A stretch of 64,000 nucleotides of DNA from Kitasatospora terrestris (GTDB lineage: Bacteria > Actinomycetota > Actinomycetes > Streptomycetales > Streptomycetaceae): the NCBI RefSeq assembly GCF_039542905.1, contig NZ_BAABIS010000001.1, positions 6,014,001-6,078,000 on the forward strand, in the 5' to 3' direction. This document shows, piece by piece, positions 25,669 through 34,100 of the stretch (position 1 is the first letter of the stretch; the number at the start of each line of letters is the position of its first letter). The notes beneath the pieces are model-generated. The model ran no database searches, was not told where the DNA came from, and saw only the letters and a program-made list of their open reading frames with translations. The translations under genes were made by a program, and so were the position numbers.

Positions 25669-27267
25669 TCAGGACGCGTGCACCGGCGTGCTGTAGCCGG
25701 AGGCGAGCAGGTCGGCGGCGTCCGCGCGGCGCTGGGAGGCGGTGGCGATCGAGACCCCGAGGGCGTTCGCGATCGTCTGGAGGTCGACGGCCTCCGGGTT
25801 GACCGGACCGGTGTGGTCGGGGCCGTACGCGGCGAGGATCATCCGGGCGACCTTGCGCGCACCGCGGGCGGACGGGGTCAACTTCGCCTCGTCCTCCATT
25901 TCGAGCGCACGCATCTCCGTTTCAGCCGCACGCCGCCGGGCTTCGGCCGCACGCAGCCGCGCCGCCTCCGAGGCCTCCTCAAGGGCGATCCGGTCGTGCG
26001 CGGCCAGGGCCCTCTGCCGGTCGGCCTCGGCACCGCGGCGGCGCGCTTCGGCAGCGGCCGCCTCCGTTTCAGCCGCGGCACGGGCCGCTTCAGCGGCACG
26101 CAGCCGGGCCTCCTCGGCGGCCTCCTCCTCCTGGGCGCAGGCCCGCTCGAACGCTGCGGCCTGGCGCTCGGTTTCGGCGGCGCGGCGCCGGGTTTCAGCG
26201 GCGGCCTGCTCCGTTTCGGCGGCGGCCTGGTCGGTTTCGGCAGCACGCCGGCGGGCCTCGGCTGCCTCCTGCTCGGCTGCCGCGGCGGCCATCACCGCCT
26301 CGGCCTCCCGGCCGGCCGCCACGGTCCGGGCGTGGGCGCGGGCCTTGGCCGTGGCGGTCTCCGCCCCGACCTCGAACCCGGCGGCCTCCACCTTCCCCTG
26401 CGTGCGCAGGCGGAAGATCTGCGTGTCGGCCGTGCGGGCATCGGCGCGGGCGGCGAGGTCGGCCTCGAACGCCTCGCGGCGCTCGGCCCGCAGCCGGGCG
26501 CGCTCCTCCGCCTCGGCGGGCAGGGCCAGGGCCTCGTCCACGCTCAGCCCGAAGCGGGCCATCGTGAGCGGCAGCAGCGCATCCGCAGGGGCTTTGCGCA
26601 GGTCGGAGCCGTGGTCGCGCTCCAGCAACACCCGATAGACGATCCGCTCCCGCTCCAGCTCGATCGCCCGCTGGTAGGAGTCGATGCCGTACAGCCGCAT
26701 CCGCCGGAACATCATCCAGGCCGGCCACGGGGCCAGCAGCCACCGGTGCAGCGGCACCCCCTCGGACGGGCGGCCGGCCTCGATCCGGGTGATCCGGATG
26801 ACGAGGCGGCGCCCGGCCTCCACCGCGGCGATGAACATCACCGGGATGACCGCGTGCATCGCCGACCCGGTCGGATCGTTCGCGATGGAGCCGGCCGAGG
26901 CGGCGTTGAAGTAGATCGTGGCGGCGGTGAAACCGTGGGCCAGCAGCCGGAGCACCGGCCACGGGGTGCGGCGGCGGATCAGGTGCAGATCCAGGGCCAG
27001 CAGGACCACGATCCCGACGTCCACACCCACCGGGAAGGCGTAGCTGAAGTCGCCGAGGTTGTGCCTGAAACCGAGGTTCACCAGCGCCGTGTAGGAGCCG
27101 GTGAAGCCGATCCCGGCGAGCACCGCCCCACCGGCGACGGCGAGGAACGTCAGCCCCCACATCACCGCCCCGGCCGCCGTCACGCCGCCGCCCGAAGCGG
27201 TGGTACGCGTCGTTGAAGCAGCGGAGGGTGCGGCCGAAACAGCTCCGGGGGCGGCCATCGTGGTCAC
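25669..27267 (-). CDS. DUF2637 membrane protein with long coiled coil (SpdB-like)
   Basis: The 532-residue protein starts with four hydrophobic helices (about 28-155) matching the DUF2637 domain of streptomycete mobile elements. A very long Ala/Glu/Arg-rich coiled coil (about 215-450) follows with repeated RRRAAETE-like heptads, and then a C-terminal helix-turn-helix-like segment (about 485-530, LQTIANALGVSIATASQRRA). SpdB-type proteins are thought to assist element spreading and to bind DNA. The GTG start at 27267 overlaps the WhiB-like stop by 4 nt (GTGA). Confidence 0.8.
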   Translation of the reverse strand: MTTMAAPGAVSAAPSAASTTRTTASGGGVTAAGAVMWGLTFLAVAGGAVLAGIGFTGSYTALVNLGFRHNLGDFSYAFPVGVDVGIVVLLALDLHLIRRRTPWPVLRLLAHGFTAATIYFNAASAGSIANDPTGSAMHAVIPVMFIAAVEAGRRLVIRITRIEAGRPSEGVPLHRWLLAPWPAWMMFRRMRLYGIDSYQRAIELERERIVYRVLLERDHGSDLRKAPADALLPLTMARFGLSVDEALALPAEAEERARLRAERREAFEADLAARADARTADTQIFRLRTQGKVEAAGFEVGAETATAKARAHARTVAAGREAEAVMAAAAAEQEAAEARRRAAETDQAAAETEQAAAETRRRAAETERQAAAFERACAQEEEAAEEARLRAAEAARAAAETEAAAAEARRRGAEADRQRALAAHDRIALEEASEAARLRAAEARRRAAETEMRALEMEDEAKLTPSARGARKVARMILAAYGPDHTGPVNPEAVDLQTIANALGVSIATASQRRADAADLLASGYSTPVHAS

Positions 27268-27659
27268 CGCGCACCACCCCCGGCCACGATGCGGGAGCGG
27301 TAAGCGGCGTCGTTCATCTTCTTCCTGAGCCGGGCCCGCTCATCGGCCGTCAGGCCGCCGAAGACGCCGTGCGGCTCACCGCGCTTCAGCGCGAGGGCCA
27401 GGCACCTGTCCTTGACCAGGCAGCTGGCACACACCGCCTTGGCCCGGCGAGTCGCGAACTCGGCCGCCGCCGCGTCGGCCTCGGTGTCGTCCCCGTCAGG
27501 CTCGGCGAAGAACAGGTCCGGATCCACACCCTTGCACGCGGCACCGGGCAGGCTGCCGGCCTCGGAGGGGACGACCTCCACGGCGTAGGGGCTGGTGGGG
27601 CGGGCGGTCAGGTGCGGGTGGGCGGTGCCGCGGATCCCGCGGCGCACGAACCGGGTCAT
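27264..27659 (-). CDS. WhiB-like iron-sulfur transcription factor
   Basis: The 131-residue protein has the Wbl signature. One Cys (ACKGVDPDLFF, about residue 42) precedes a C-x2-C-x5-C group (VCASCLVKDRC), together ligating a 4Fe-4S cluster. The turn motif is EPHGVFGGLTADER (Phe replaces the usual Trp), and a basic tail RARLRKKM could contact DNA. Such proteins control development and stress genes with the housekeeping sigma factor. ATG 27659 overlaps the upstream stop (TGATG). An element-borne Wbl could alter host regulation. Confidence 0.88.
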   Translation of the reverse strand: MTRFVRRGIRGTAHPHLTARPTSPYAVEVVPSEAGSLPGAACKGVDPDLFFAEPDGDDTEADAAAAEFATRRAKAVCASCLVKDRCLALALKRGEPHGVFGGLTADERARLRKKMNDAAYRSRIVAGGGAR

Positions 27660-27901
27660 CACGCCGCCGCCTTCCACACCAGCGCCCGGCGCCGCTCGGC
27701 CGTGCGCATCAGTGCCTTGGCGTAGCGGGCGGGCTCGGGGGCGAGGTCGCGCAGCACGTCCCGGGCCACGTCGAGGCGCACCACCGTGTCGGTGGCCGTC
27801 TCGTCCGTGGTGCCGGCGAACAGCTCCACGTCGATACCGAGGGCCAATTCGGCGAACTCGGAGGCCGTAACGGCCTCCTGGCCTGCGACAATCAGTCTCA
27901 T
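27659..27901 (-). CDS. Small acidic protein of unknown function
   Basis: The 80-residue soluble protein has an acidic centre (IDVELFAGTTDETATDTVVR) and a basic helical C-terminus. There is no recognised family. ATG 27901 has GAAGGA 9 nt upstream; the frame is open 5' to 28042 without a ribosome site. It is the first annotated gene of the long transfer operon, coupled to the WhiB-like gene. Confidence 0.7.
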   Translation of the reverse strand: MRLIVAGQEAVTASEFAELALGIDVELFAGTTDETATDTVVRLDVARDVLRDLAPEPARYAKALMRTAERRRALVWKAAA

Positions 27902-28071
27902 GGGTCGTGTTCCTTCATCCGGGACGGCCCTTGGCGGCTCCGGTGTTCCAGCACCGGAGCCGCAGCCGTAGCGAGGTGTGCGGGTCGGACGCTCGACGAG
28001 CGGCCGCGGAAACCCGATGTACCGGCCGCCGAAGCGGTGCACGCCGGGAACCGTGAGCGCTGGTCAACGCC

Positions 28072-28128
28072 TCACTGGCCAACGGCACAGCGAGGCGACC
28101 TATGGGACTCGCGGATGATCAGGCCCAT
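28072..28128 (-). CDS. Possible 18-residue leader peptide of the transfer operon
   Basis: A very strong ribosome site (GAAGGAGGT) lies 7 nt before ATG 28128 in an otherwise gene-free region. The frame encodes MGLIIRESHRSPRCAVGQ and ends in TGA at 28072. The next gene of the operon starts 170 nt further on. This could be a translated leader that tunes operon expression. The evidence is only the ribosome site and position. Confidence 0.4.
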   Translation of the reverse strand: MGLIIRESHRSPRCAVGQ

Positions 28129-28612
28129 CGGGACCACCTCCTTCGGTTCAAGGGACAAGGGACACACACTGCAAGGGGGGCCACGCCCCCACCCTCCGGC
28201 CGTTGCTCGCGGTCACCGGGCCACCTCGCCAGTCAGGGCCGAAGCCCCTGATTTCTGGCCTTTGCGGAGATTGCAGCGTCCTCCGCCTCAGCTAACAGCC
28301 GCCGCCCTGATGGGCGGTGCCCTTGCCCTGAACTGCGTGTTTTCGCCTTTCAGGGCGGCCCAAAGAAGGGCTGTCAGTTCATCCGCCTCGACATGCGAGA
28401 CATGTTGAACATGTCTCTTACAGTGCCGAGAAGGAGACGCTCCGTCAAGTCCTTCGTCTCGGTTCGGCCGGAGGAGTTCCGGCCGCATCACTAGATTCGA
28501 CCTTCCAGCCCTGTCGAGATACGGCCCACCTGGACGGCTGCGGCTCGACTTCGCTACGGTCAAGTCGTCCCGGATCGTCCAAGCGCCGCAACTTCGTCCA
28601 TGGGAGGGCGAG
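28129..28612. other. Divergent control region of the transfer and immunity operons
   Basis: 484 nt without a supported gene, between the minus-strand transfer operon and the plus-strand HTH-DUF5919 gene. It contains a perfect 19-bp palindrome (28398-28416, listed separately) and a looser inverted repeat cgactt/aagtcg at 28546-28567 close to the plus-strand start. Promoters for both directions should lie here. Confidence 0.6.
28398..28416. promoter_or_regulatory. Perfect 19-bp palindrome, candidate operator
   Basis: AGACATGTT-G-AACATGTCT with 9-bp arms and one central base; an extra GACATG half-site lies just upstream (28390-28395). Its place between the divergent transfer and immunity operons suits a repressor such as the element's GntR or HTH-DUF5919 protein. 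Which protein binds is not visible from sequence. Confidence 0.65.
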
Positions 28613-29386
28613 ATGGCCAACGAGAGGCTGCGAGGGGCGATCCTCGCGAGCAAGTTGACGGTTGATGAGATTGCGACCCGGTTGGGCGTCAGCTCGCGGA
28701 CTGTTGAGCGATGGGTCGAGGCCAAGGACGAGCGCCGACCGTATCGGCGCTTTCAGTACGCGATGGCGAATCTCTTGCAGCGTGACCTGTCGGACCTCTG
28801 GCCAAACGAGCAGACCAGCCACGCGACTGCCGAGGCTGGTCGGGCGGAGCTAGTGAAGCTGTACCCGCACCGTGCGGTAGTGCCAAAGGAAGTCTGGACG
28901 TCCCTCTACGCCAAGGCCATGCGGAACTTCGACCTAGTCGCCTACGCAGGCTTCTGGCTCTCGGAAGATCCTCTGTTCTTCAGGCTTGTCCAGGAGAAGG
29001 CGCATGCGGGCGTGCCTGTGCGGCTCATGCTGGGCGATCCCGACTGCGCCGCCGTGGCCCAAAGGGGCGAGGACGAGGGGATTGGGCCCGCGATGGCAGG
29101 CAAGATCCGCAACGCGCTGGCCAACTACGCGCCACTGTTCGGGGTCCCGGGGGTGGAGTTCCGGCTCCACTCGACCACGCTCTACAACTCGCTCTACCGC
29201 TCCGACGACGATCTGCTCGTGAACGGGCATGTCTACGGCGTCGGCGCCTACCTGGCCCCGGTGCTGCACCTCTCCCAGGTGCCCGGCGGCGAGCTGTTCA
29301 GTACGTACGCGGCGGGTATCGAACGGATCTGGGAGTCTTCTCGGACCATCACCTCGCACCAACTCGAAAGTGAGGCTGCCGCGTGA
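28613..29386 (+). CDS. HTH regulator with DUF5919 (PLD-like) domain
   Basis: The 257-residue protein has an N-terminal helix-turn-helix (about 6-40, ASKLTVDEIATRLGVSSRTV) followed by a DUF5919 domain (about 95-255) with VRLMLGDPD, GEDEGIGPAMAGKIR and LHSTTLYNSLYRSDDDLLVN motifs, recalling phospholipase-D-like folds. Such proteins commonly sit beside Nudix genes in AICEs. ATG 28613 is preceded by GGGAGGG. The GTGA overlap couples it to the Nudix gene. A degenerate homologue is at 54879-55805. A regulatory or sensing role is likely, but untested. Confidence 0.82.
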   Translation: MANERLRGAILASKLTVDEIATRLGVSSRTVERWVEAKDERRPYRRFQYAMANLLQRDLSDLWPNEQTSHATAEAGRAELVKLYPHRAVVPKEVWTSLYAKAMRNFDLVAYAGFWLSEDPLFFRLVQEKAHAGVPVRLMLGDPDCAAVAQRGEDEGIGPAMAGKIRNALANYAPLFGVPGVEFRLHSTTLYNSLYRSDDDLLVNGHVYGVGAYLAPVLHLSQVPGGELFSTYAAGIERIWESSRTITSHQLESEAAA

Positions 29387-29856
29387 GTCGCGTCGACTAC
29401 TTCCATGATCCGGATGCCCCGCCGGCGAACTCCGTCGTGCCCTCGGTCACCGCCGTGGTCATGGATGCTGAGGGGCGGCTGTTGCTGATCCACAAGACAG
29501 ACAACGGACTGTGGGCACTCCCGGGCGGCGGGCACGACGTCGGCGAATCCGTGGCCGACACGGTAGCGCGGGAGGTACGGGAAGAGACCGGGATTGACGT
29601 TGAGGTCGCCGCGGTCGTTGGCCTGTATACCGACCCTGGGCACGTGATGGCCTACGACGATGGGGAGGTGAGGCAGCAGTTCTCCATCTGCTTCAAGGCT
29701 CGGCCGGTTGGCGGAGCCCTGCGGACGAGTTCGGAGTCGAAGGAGGTCCGCTGGGTGGATCCAGCGGACCTCGACGACCTCGACATTCACCCGTCCATGC
29801 GACTGCGGATTAAGCACGGCCTGGAGCCGGCGAGGTCTCAGCCGTACATCGGCTAG
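29383..29856 (+). CDS. Nudix hydrolase, Pif-like
   Basis: The 157-residue protein has a complete Nudix box (Gly49-x5-Glu55-x7-Arg63-Glu64-Val-x-Glu67-Glu68-x-Gly70), the metal-binding diphosphate-hydrolase motif. Flanking features are LWALPGGGHDVGE and a conserved YTDPGHVMAYDDGEVRQQFS. In pSAM2 the Nudix protein Pif blocks redundant transfer into cells that already carry the element, and this gene lies in the equivalent place, so I infer an entry-exclusion role. GTG 29383 overlaps the upstream stop; its own stop overlaps that of the convergent HD gene. Confidence 0.88.
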   Translation: MSRVDYFHDPDAPPANSVVPSVTAVVMDAEGRLLLIHKTDNGLWALPGGGHDVGESVADTVAREVREETGIDVEVAAVVGLYTDPGHVMAYDDGEVRQQFSICFKARPVGGALRTSSESKEVRWVDPADLDDLDIHPSMRLRIKHGLEPARSQPYIG

Positions 29857-30398
29857 GCCGTCGTGCCGACCTGAAGCAGCCGACCTTCGACTCGGCGCGC
29901 GGCCGCGTCGATCTGCGGCTCAGCGCGGCGGATGAACCGGCCGACCACACTGTCGGGCCCATACCGGCCCACGATCTCCGCGACCCGGTCCGGCGTGGTC
30001 GTTGGCGTGCCGTCCGGGGTGGTGGTCATGTCGCAGTAGATCAAGGCATCCACCAGGTGGGGTTCCTCCAGCTGAAACTCCACCTCCAGCTCTTGCCGCA
30101 GCCCGCGCTCTTCGGCTTCGAGCAGCGCGCATGAGTGGTGGGCGACCAGTCGCACGACGCGCTCGTCCACGTCCTCCGCGCGGAGGAACCGAGCACCGTC
30201 GAGCGGATGGAACCCGGTGTCGACGATCCGCGGCGAGTAGCCGATGTCATGCAGGACGGCTGCCGACTCCAGCAGCTCGGCGTCCGGGCCGAGGATCCCA
30301 GCCAAGGTGCGCGCCTTGCTGGCGACCCCCTTGGAGTGGGCCCAGCGGCGAGGCAGGTCGTCAGACAACAAGGACTCGGCAAGGTCGTAAGCCCACAC
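29853..30398 (-). CDS. HD-domain phosphohydrolase
   Basis: The 181-residue protein has metal ligands His (RRWAHSKGVA, about residue 20), the HD pair in AAVLHDIGYSP (about 49-50), a distal His in LVAHHSCALLEAEERG, and Asp in IYCDMTTTPDG. This is the arrangement of nucleotide or phosphate-monoester hydrolases. GTG 30398 begins the frame. It stands convergent to the Nudix gene with 4 nt of overlap, and together with the HTH-DUF5919 gene forms a module that is repeated at 54879-56356. Confidence 0.87.
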   Translation of the reverse strand: MWAYDLAESLLSDDLPRRWAHSKGVASKARTLAGILGPDAELLESAAVLHDIGYSPRIVDTGFHPLDGARFLRAEDVDERVVRLVAHHSCALLEAEERGLRQELEVEFQLEEPHLVDALIYCDMTTTPDGTPTTTPDRVAEIVGRYGPDSVVGRFIRRAEPQIDAAARRVEGRLLQVGTTA

Positions 30399-30410
30399 GG
30401 GTATCTGCTC

Positions 30411-30845
30411 CTAGATGTGATTGGCGGGCAGGGCGCGGACGGTGCGGCCCTTCCCATGGCGCACTTCGAGGACCCCTGCGCCCTCCAACTGTGCGAGGGC
30501 ACGCCGGACGGTACCTCGTGCTGCACCGGTGGTCTCGGCAAGTTCCTTTTCCGACGGGAAATCGGCCCCAACGTCGAGCTGTCGGGCAAGAGCGGTGAGC
30601 TGTTCGAGCACCGGGACTTTGGGCTCGGCGCGTCCGACAACCCATCCGACTCCAGGCTGTGACCGGACCAGACCCTCTGCGGCGAGGACGTCGAGAGCAC
30701 GCTTCACCGTGGTGCGGGCGACGCCGTGCGCCTCCATCAGCTCTGCTTCGGAAGGAAGCGATGTCATCGTGGAGTCTTCACTGATCTCCGTGCGCAGCGC
30801 ATCAGCGATCCGCAGGTAGGTGCCGCGCGGGCTCCGCTCGGGCAC
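30411..30845 (-). CDS. Double GntR-type winged-helix regulator
   Basis: The 144-residue protein is made of two consecutive winged-helix domains. The first (about 1-70) has LPSEAELMEAHGVARTTVKR; the second (about 78-140) has FPSEKELAETTGAARGTVRR. It lacks the effector-binding domain of ordinary GntR proteins, so it may recognise long or paired operators without a ligand. It is in the position of korSA-type repressors of AICEs. GTG 30845 follows GAAGGGAG. A perfect palindrome sits directly upstream, suggesting autorepression. Confidence 0.85.
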   Translation of the reverse strand: MPERSPRGTYLRIADALRTEISEDSTMTSLPSEAELMEAHGVARTTVKRALDVLAAEGLVRSQPGVGWVVGRAEPKVPVLEQLTALARQLDVGADFPSEKELAETTGAARGTVRRALAQLEGAGVLEVRHGKGRTVRALPANHI

Positions 30846-30859
30846 TGGCCGCTCCCTTC

Positions 30860-30877
30860 TCTAGGTCGATACCTAGA
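30860..30877. promoter_or_regulatory. Palindromic operator upstream of the GntR gene
   Basis: TCTAGGT-CGAT-ACCTAGA with 7-bp arms and a 4-bp centre, 15 bp upstream of the GTG start. The size and symmetry are typical for GntR operators; autoregulation is the inference. The rest of the region to 31143 shows no gene. Confidence 0.65.
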
Positions 30878-31143
30878 CAGGATGAACGATTTCAGGGGAA
30901 GGCTGCCAGGCTCTGCGCTGCCCATCAGGCACGATGGCTGACGTTAACGCGGGTGGCCAGCTACCCAGTCTCGGCCCACCGTACGGTGTCGCCCGTGACA
31001 GTTCACGCCGACTTGCGACTCCGGTGATCGCCAGATGGACGCGAACGAGGCTGGGGCGAACTCGAATCGCGGGTTATCAAAATGATCCGGGACGAAAAGT
31101 GGGTGCGGCCGAGGTTGAGATAGTGTGATCAATTCTAGCGGGA

Positions 31144-34100
31144 TCACTTTTCCCCGATTTCGCCAAGTATTGCGGCAGCCGCCTTGGACCATGGCGCGTG
31201 TTCAGCCAGGTTTGCCCGTAGATTAGACGCTTGCTGAAATGCCGCCGGGAGGTCTCGAAGCTTTCGGTCAATATTCCGGGCCCATTTGTCCGTGTCCTTC
31301 TCGTCGTTGCCGGAAATGGATACTACGAAATTGTCTGCCGACTCGCGCCCCAGGACTTCGCGCAACAGCTGAGCGAGACCGCTCTCCGAACTGGCGAGAA
31401 CCGGGATTCCAAGGGAGATCGCCTCGGCGCCGACTAGGCCGAATCCTTCGGATCGAGACGGCATGATAACCAAGCTGGCACTATTTAGATCATTGTCGAT
31501 GCGATCTTGAGTGGATGTGTATTCGCGGACCACCAGGTGGAGTAGAGGGCTGGCTGCCCATGCCCCAATCCTCGCCCGTTCTTCCTCGGAAGTTGCCTCG
31601 GGGGTCCCGCGGACAACTAGTCTGATCCGACTGAGACCGTCCTCCTGCCTCCACGCGGCCACCTGGCCGCAGGCGGCAGCGGCCAGGTCCACTCCTTTGA
31701 GTTGTGCATCCTCGACTCGACCAAGAAGTAGCACTCGCAACGGAGACCCACCCGGCGGCTTGCGTTCCACGGCCGTCACGGCGGCGTCAAACCCTGGGTC
31801 GAGTCGCAGCGGGTTGGCAAATTCCGCCATGAATTGGTCGTGCAGTCGGGGTCCGACGGTGACCACACGATGCGCGCTTCTTCCGAGCGCGCGCTCGATG
31901 TCGGTTCGTTCCTCGGCCCGCAGCCCGGCATCGCTTTCTCGATCGAGCTTGTACCACTCGATCTCGTCCGGAGCCATGTGTAGGAAGTGCAGCCGGCGTG
32001 CAGAGGGGAAGAAATCATCGGTGAGCTTCTTTGCCGCCGGCCCGGTGATCCGGCTGTGGCCCACTACAAGATCGGGCACGCCTCCATCGGGAAGTTTTGG
32101 CCGGCTAGTGAGCCTCATGTCCTCAGATGCTCCAGGCATTTTGGGGGCTGGGAGCAGAGTGATCCCGGCGTCAGCCGCAGCTGTCAACTCCTCGGGCGAG
32201 GCGGATAGCACGACGCAGAACACCTGCGCGCCGGCAGCGGCTGTCGCACGGCACAGGTCGCGGTTGAAAGTGCTGAGGCCGCCGTGCAGTGAGGCCCACT
32301 CGGTGGCTACGAAGAGGACGATGGGTGCCCGGCTTGGGTCTCTGAGATCATCGGCGCTCGCCTCTTGCTTTGAATGCTCATGTTCCTTCTCGGGCTCGAT
32401 GTCCTCCGTTATGTTGGCGGCCACAGAGTCGCTGCTCAACGCAGCGCGGACACGTACGACCGCTTCCTTGAGGCTCACGCCGGTTTCTTCATGCAGGAGG
32501 GCGACGTCGTCGGGCGCCGGCAAGAGTAGGAATTCGATGATTGGATCATCCACCACTCGGGTGTCCAATTCCTTAGCGGCCTGACCGAGGAGGGCGGCCG
32601 ATGCATCCCGATTGCCGACTAGTAGTTGAGCCAAGGCGTTATTGTAGAGACTCAACGAGCGCGTCCATGGTATTGGAGCCAGGCTGACGGCACGGTCGGC
32701 CCATTCGAGTGCCTCGTCGGGCCGCCCAGAAGCCAGATTGATATACGTTAGATTGTTGGCTTGCTCCCAGCCGGGGTTGAGCGTGAAGGACAGTTGGAGA
32801 TTACTTAGCGTTGCGGATGAATCTCCGACGGTATATGCGTCGTAGGCCGCCGCGAGGTGGTTTTCTGCCAACCTGGATCGCAGTTGGCCTGTAGACTTTT
32901 CGAACCATTCATGGGCTGGCCACGACCGGAGCGGTACTCGGACCTTGGCTGCACTGAGATTCCCGCCAAGATGTGCAATCCGGTCGGCGGCTGCTATAAA
33001 TTCGGGATGCTCGGCCAGCTCAATATTTTCCGTATCTGCGGAGTACAACCAGCGTTCTACAGAGTTGCGGCCATACGTGCAGGTGATTGCGGTCAGGTCG
33101 AGTGCCGATGGTTCGCCTGCCTGCAGGATCGCAGAATGTAGCAAGTGGACCCTGGGAGTAGCGTCTGGGCCTGCGGCGGGGAGAGTTTCAAGAGCTTTGA
33201 AGATCTCGTCTACGCGACTCCTGGTCATGCGGAAGCAGCATGTCGGAAAGATTCTAAGAGGCTTCTTGGCGAAACCGTGGAGTAGATTAAAAAGTCGGTC
33301 GATCAGCAAAGATCGAACATTGTTTCGACTGGTGAACTGCGTATGTGGCTCTTGTCCAATCTCGCGCGCCGTCCACAGTCGGACATAGATCTCGTCAAAT
33401 AGTTCGGAATCTATGGCGAAATGAATAATTTCGTCACTGGCGAGGATGCCGTCCTTGATTAGCATCTCCCGGCACTGATCATACTGTGTGCGCGTTATTT
33501 CCTGCCGCCCTGTCATTCTGTACGCGAACCATGCTTCCTCTGCCGTGGCGTGACCGAGGGATGATGTCAGGACGTTGAACGCTATAAGCTCGAATGGTGA
33601 CATCCTTCGCACTGCGCGGATTAGCGGGCGATTTAGGACGTCTGCACGGCCCGATTCCATGCGGGATCGGATTCCTTCGAGAACGTCTGGTGCGAGTATC
33701 AGGCCATCTGCCAGACCGCGCTGCCATCTGGCGAACATCTCGTGGCAGTACAGTTGAATCTCGTAAGGATTTCCATCTGTGAGCTGAATCATGGAAGATA
33801 CGACGTCTCTCGAAACCTTGCCATCGATCCCAATGCTTAGGAGTGGCCGCAATATGCAGTTCCGAACGTCTTCTACTTCGACGAAACCTCGGACCTCAAT
33901 CTCCCGGAACTGCCGCAGGATCGGCGAGTGGACTTTCGTGATTTGCTCGACAAGCCCAGAGGTGCCGGCGAGCACTAGCACGAGTCCATTGACGCGTGCT
34001 GCTAGAAAACGCAGCACTGACAGTGCCTTGGGGTCGTTGGCTATCAGCTGCGCCTCGTCGATGAGCAGGACGATCGGCTGTTCGAAAAGCCTAACGAAAT

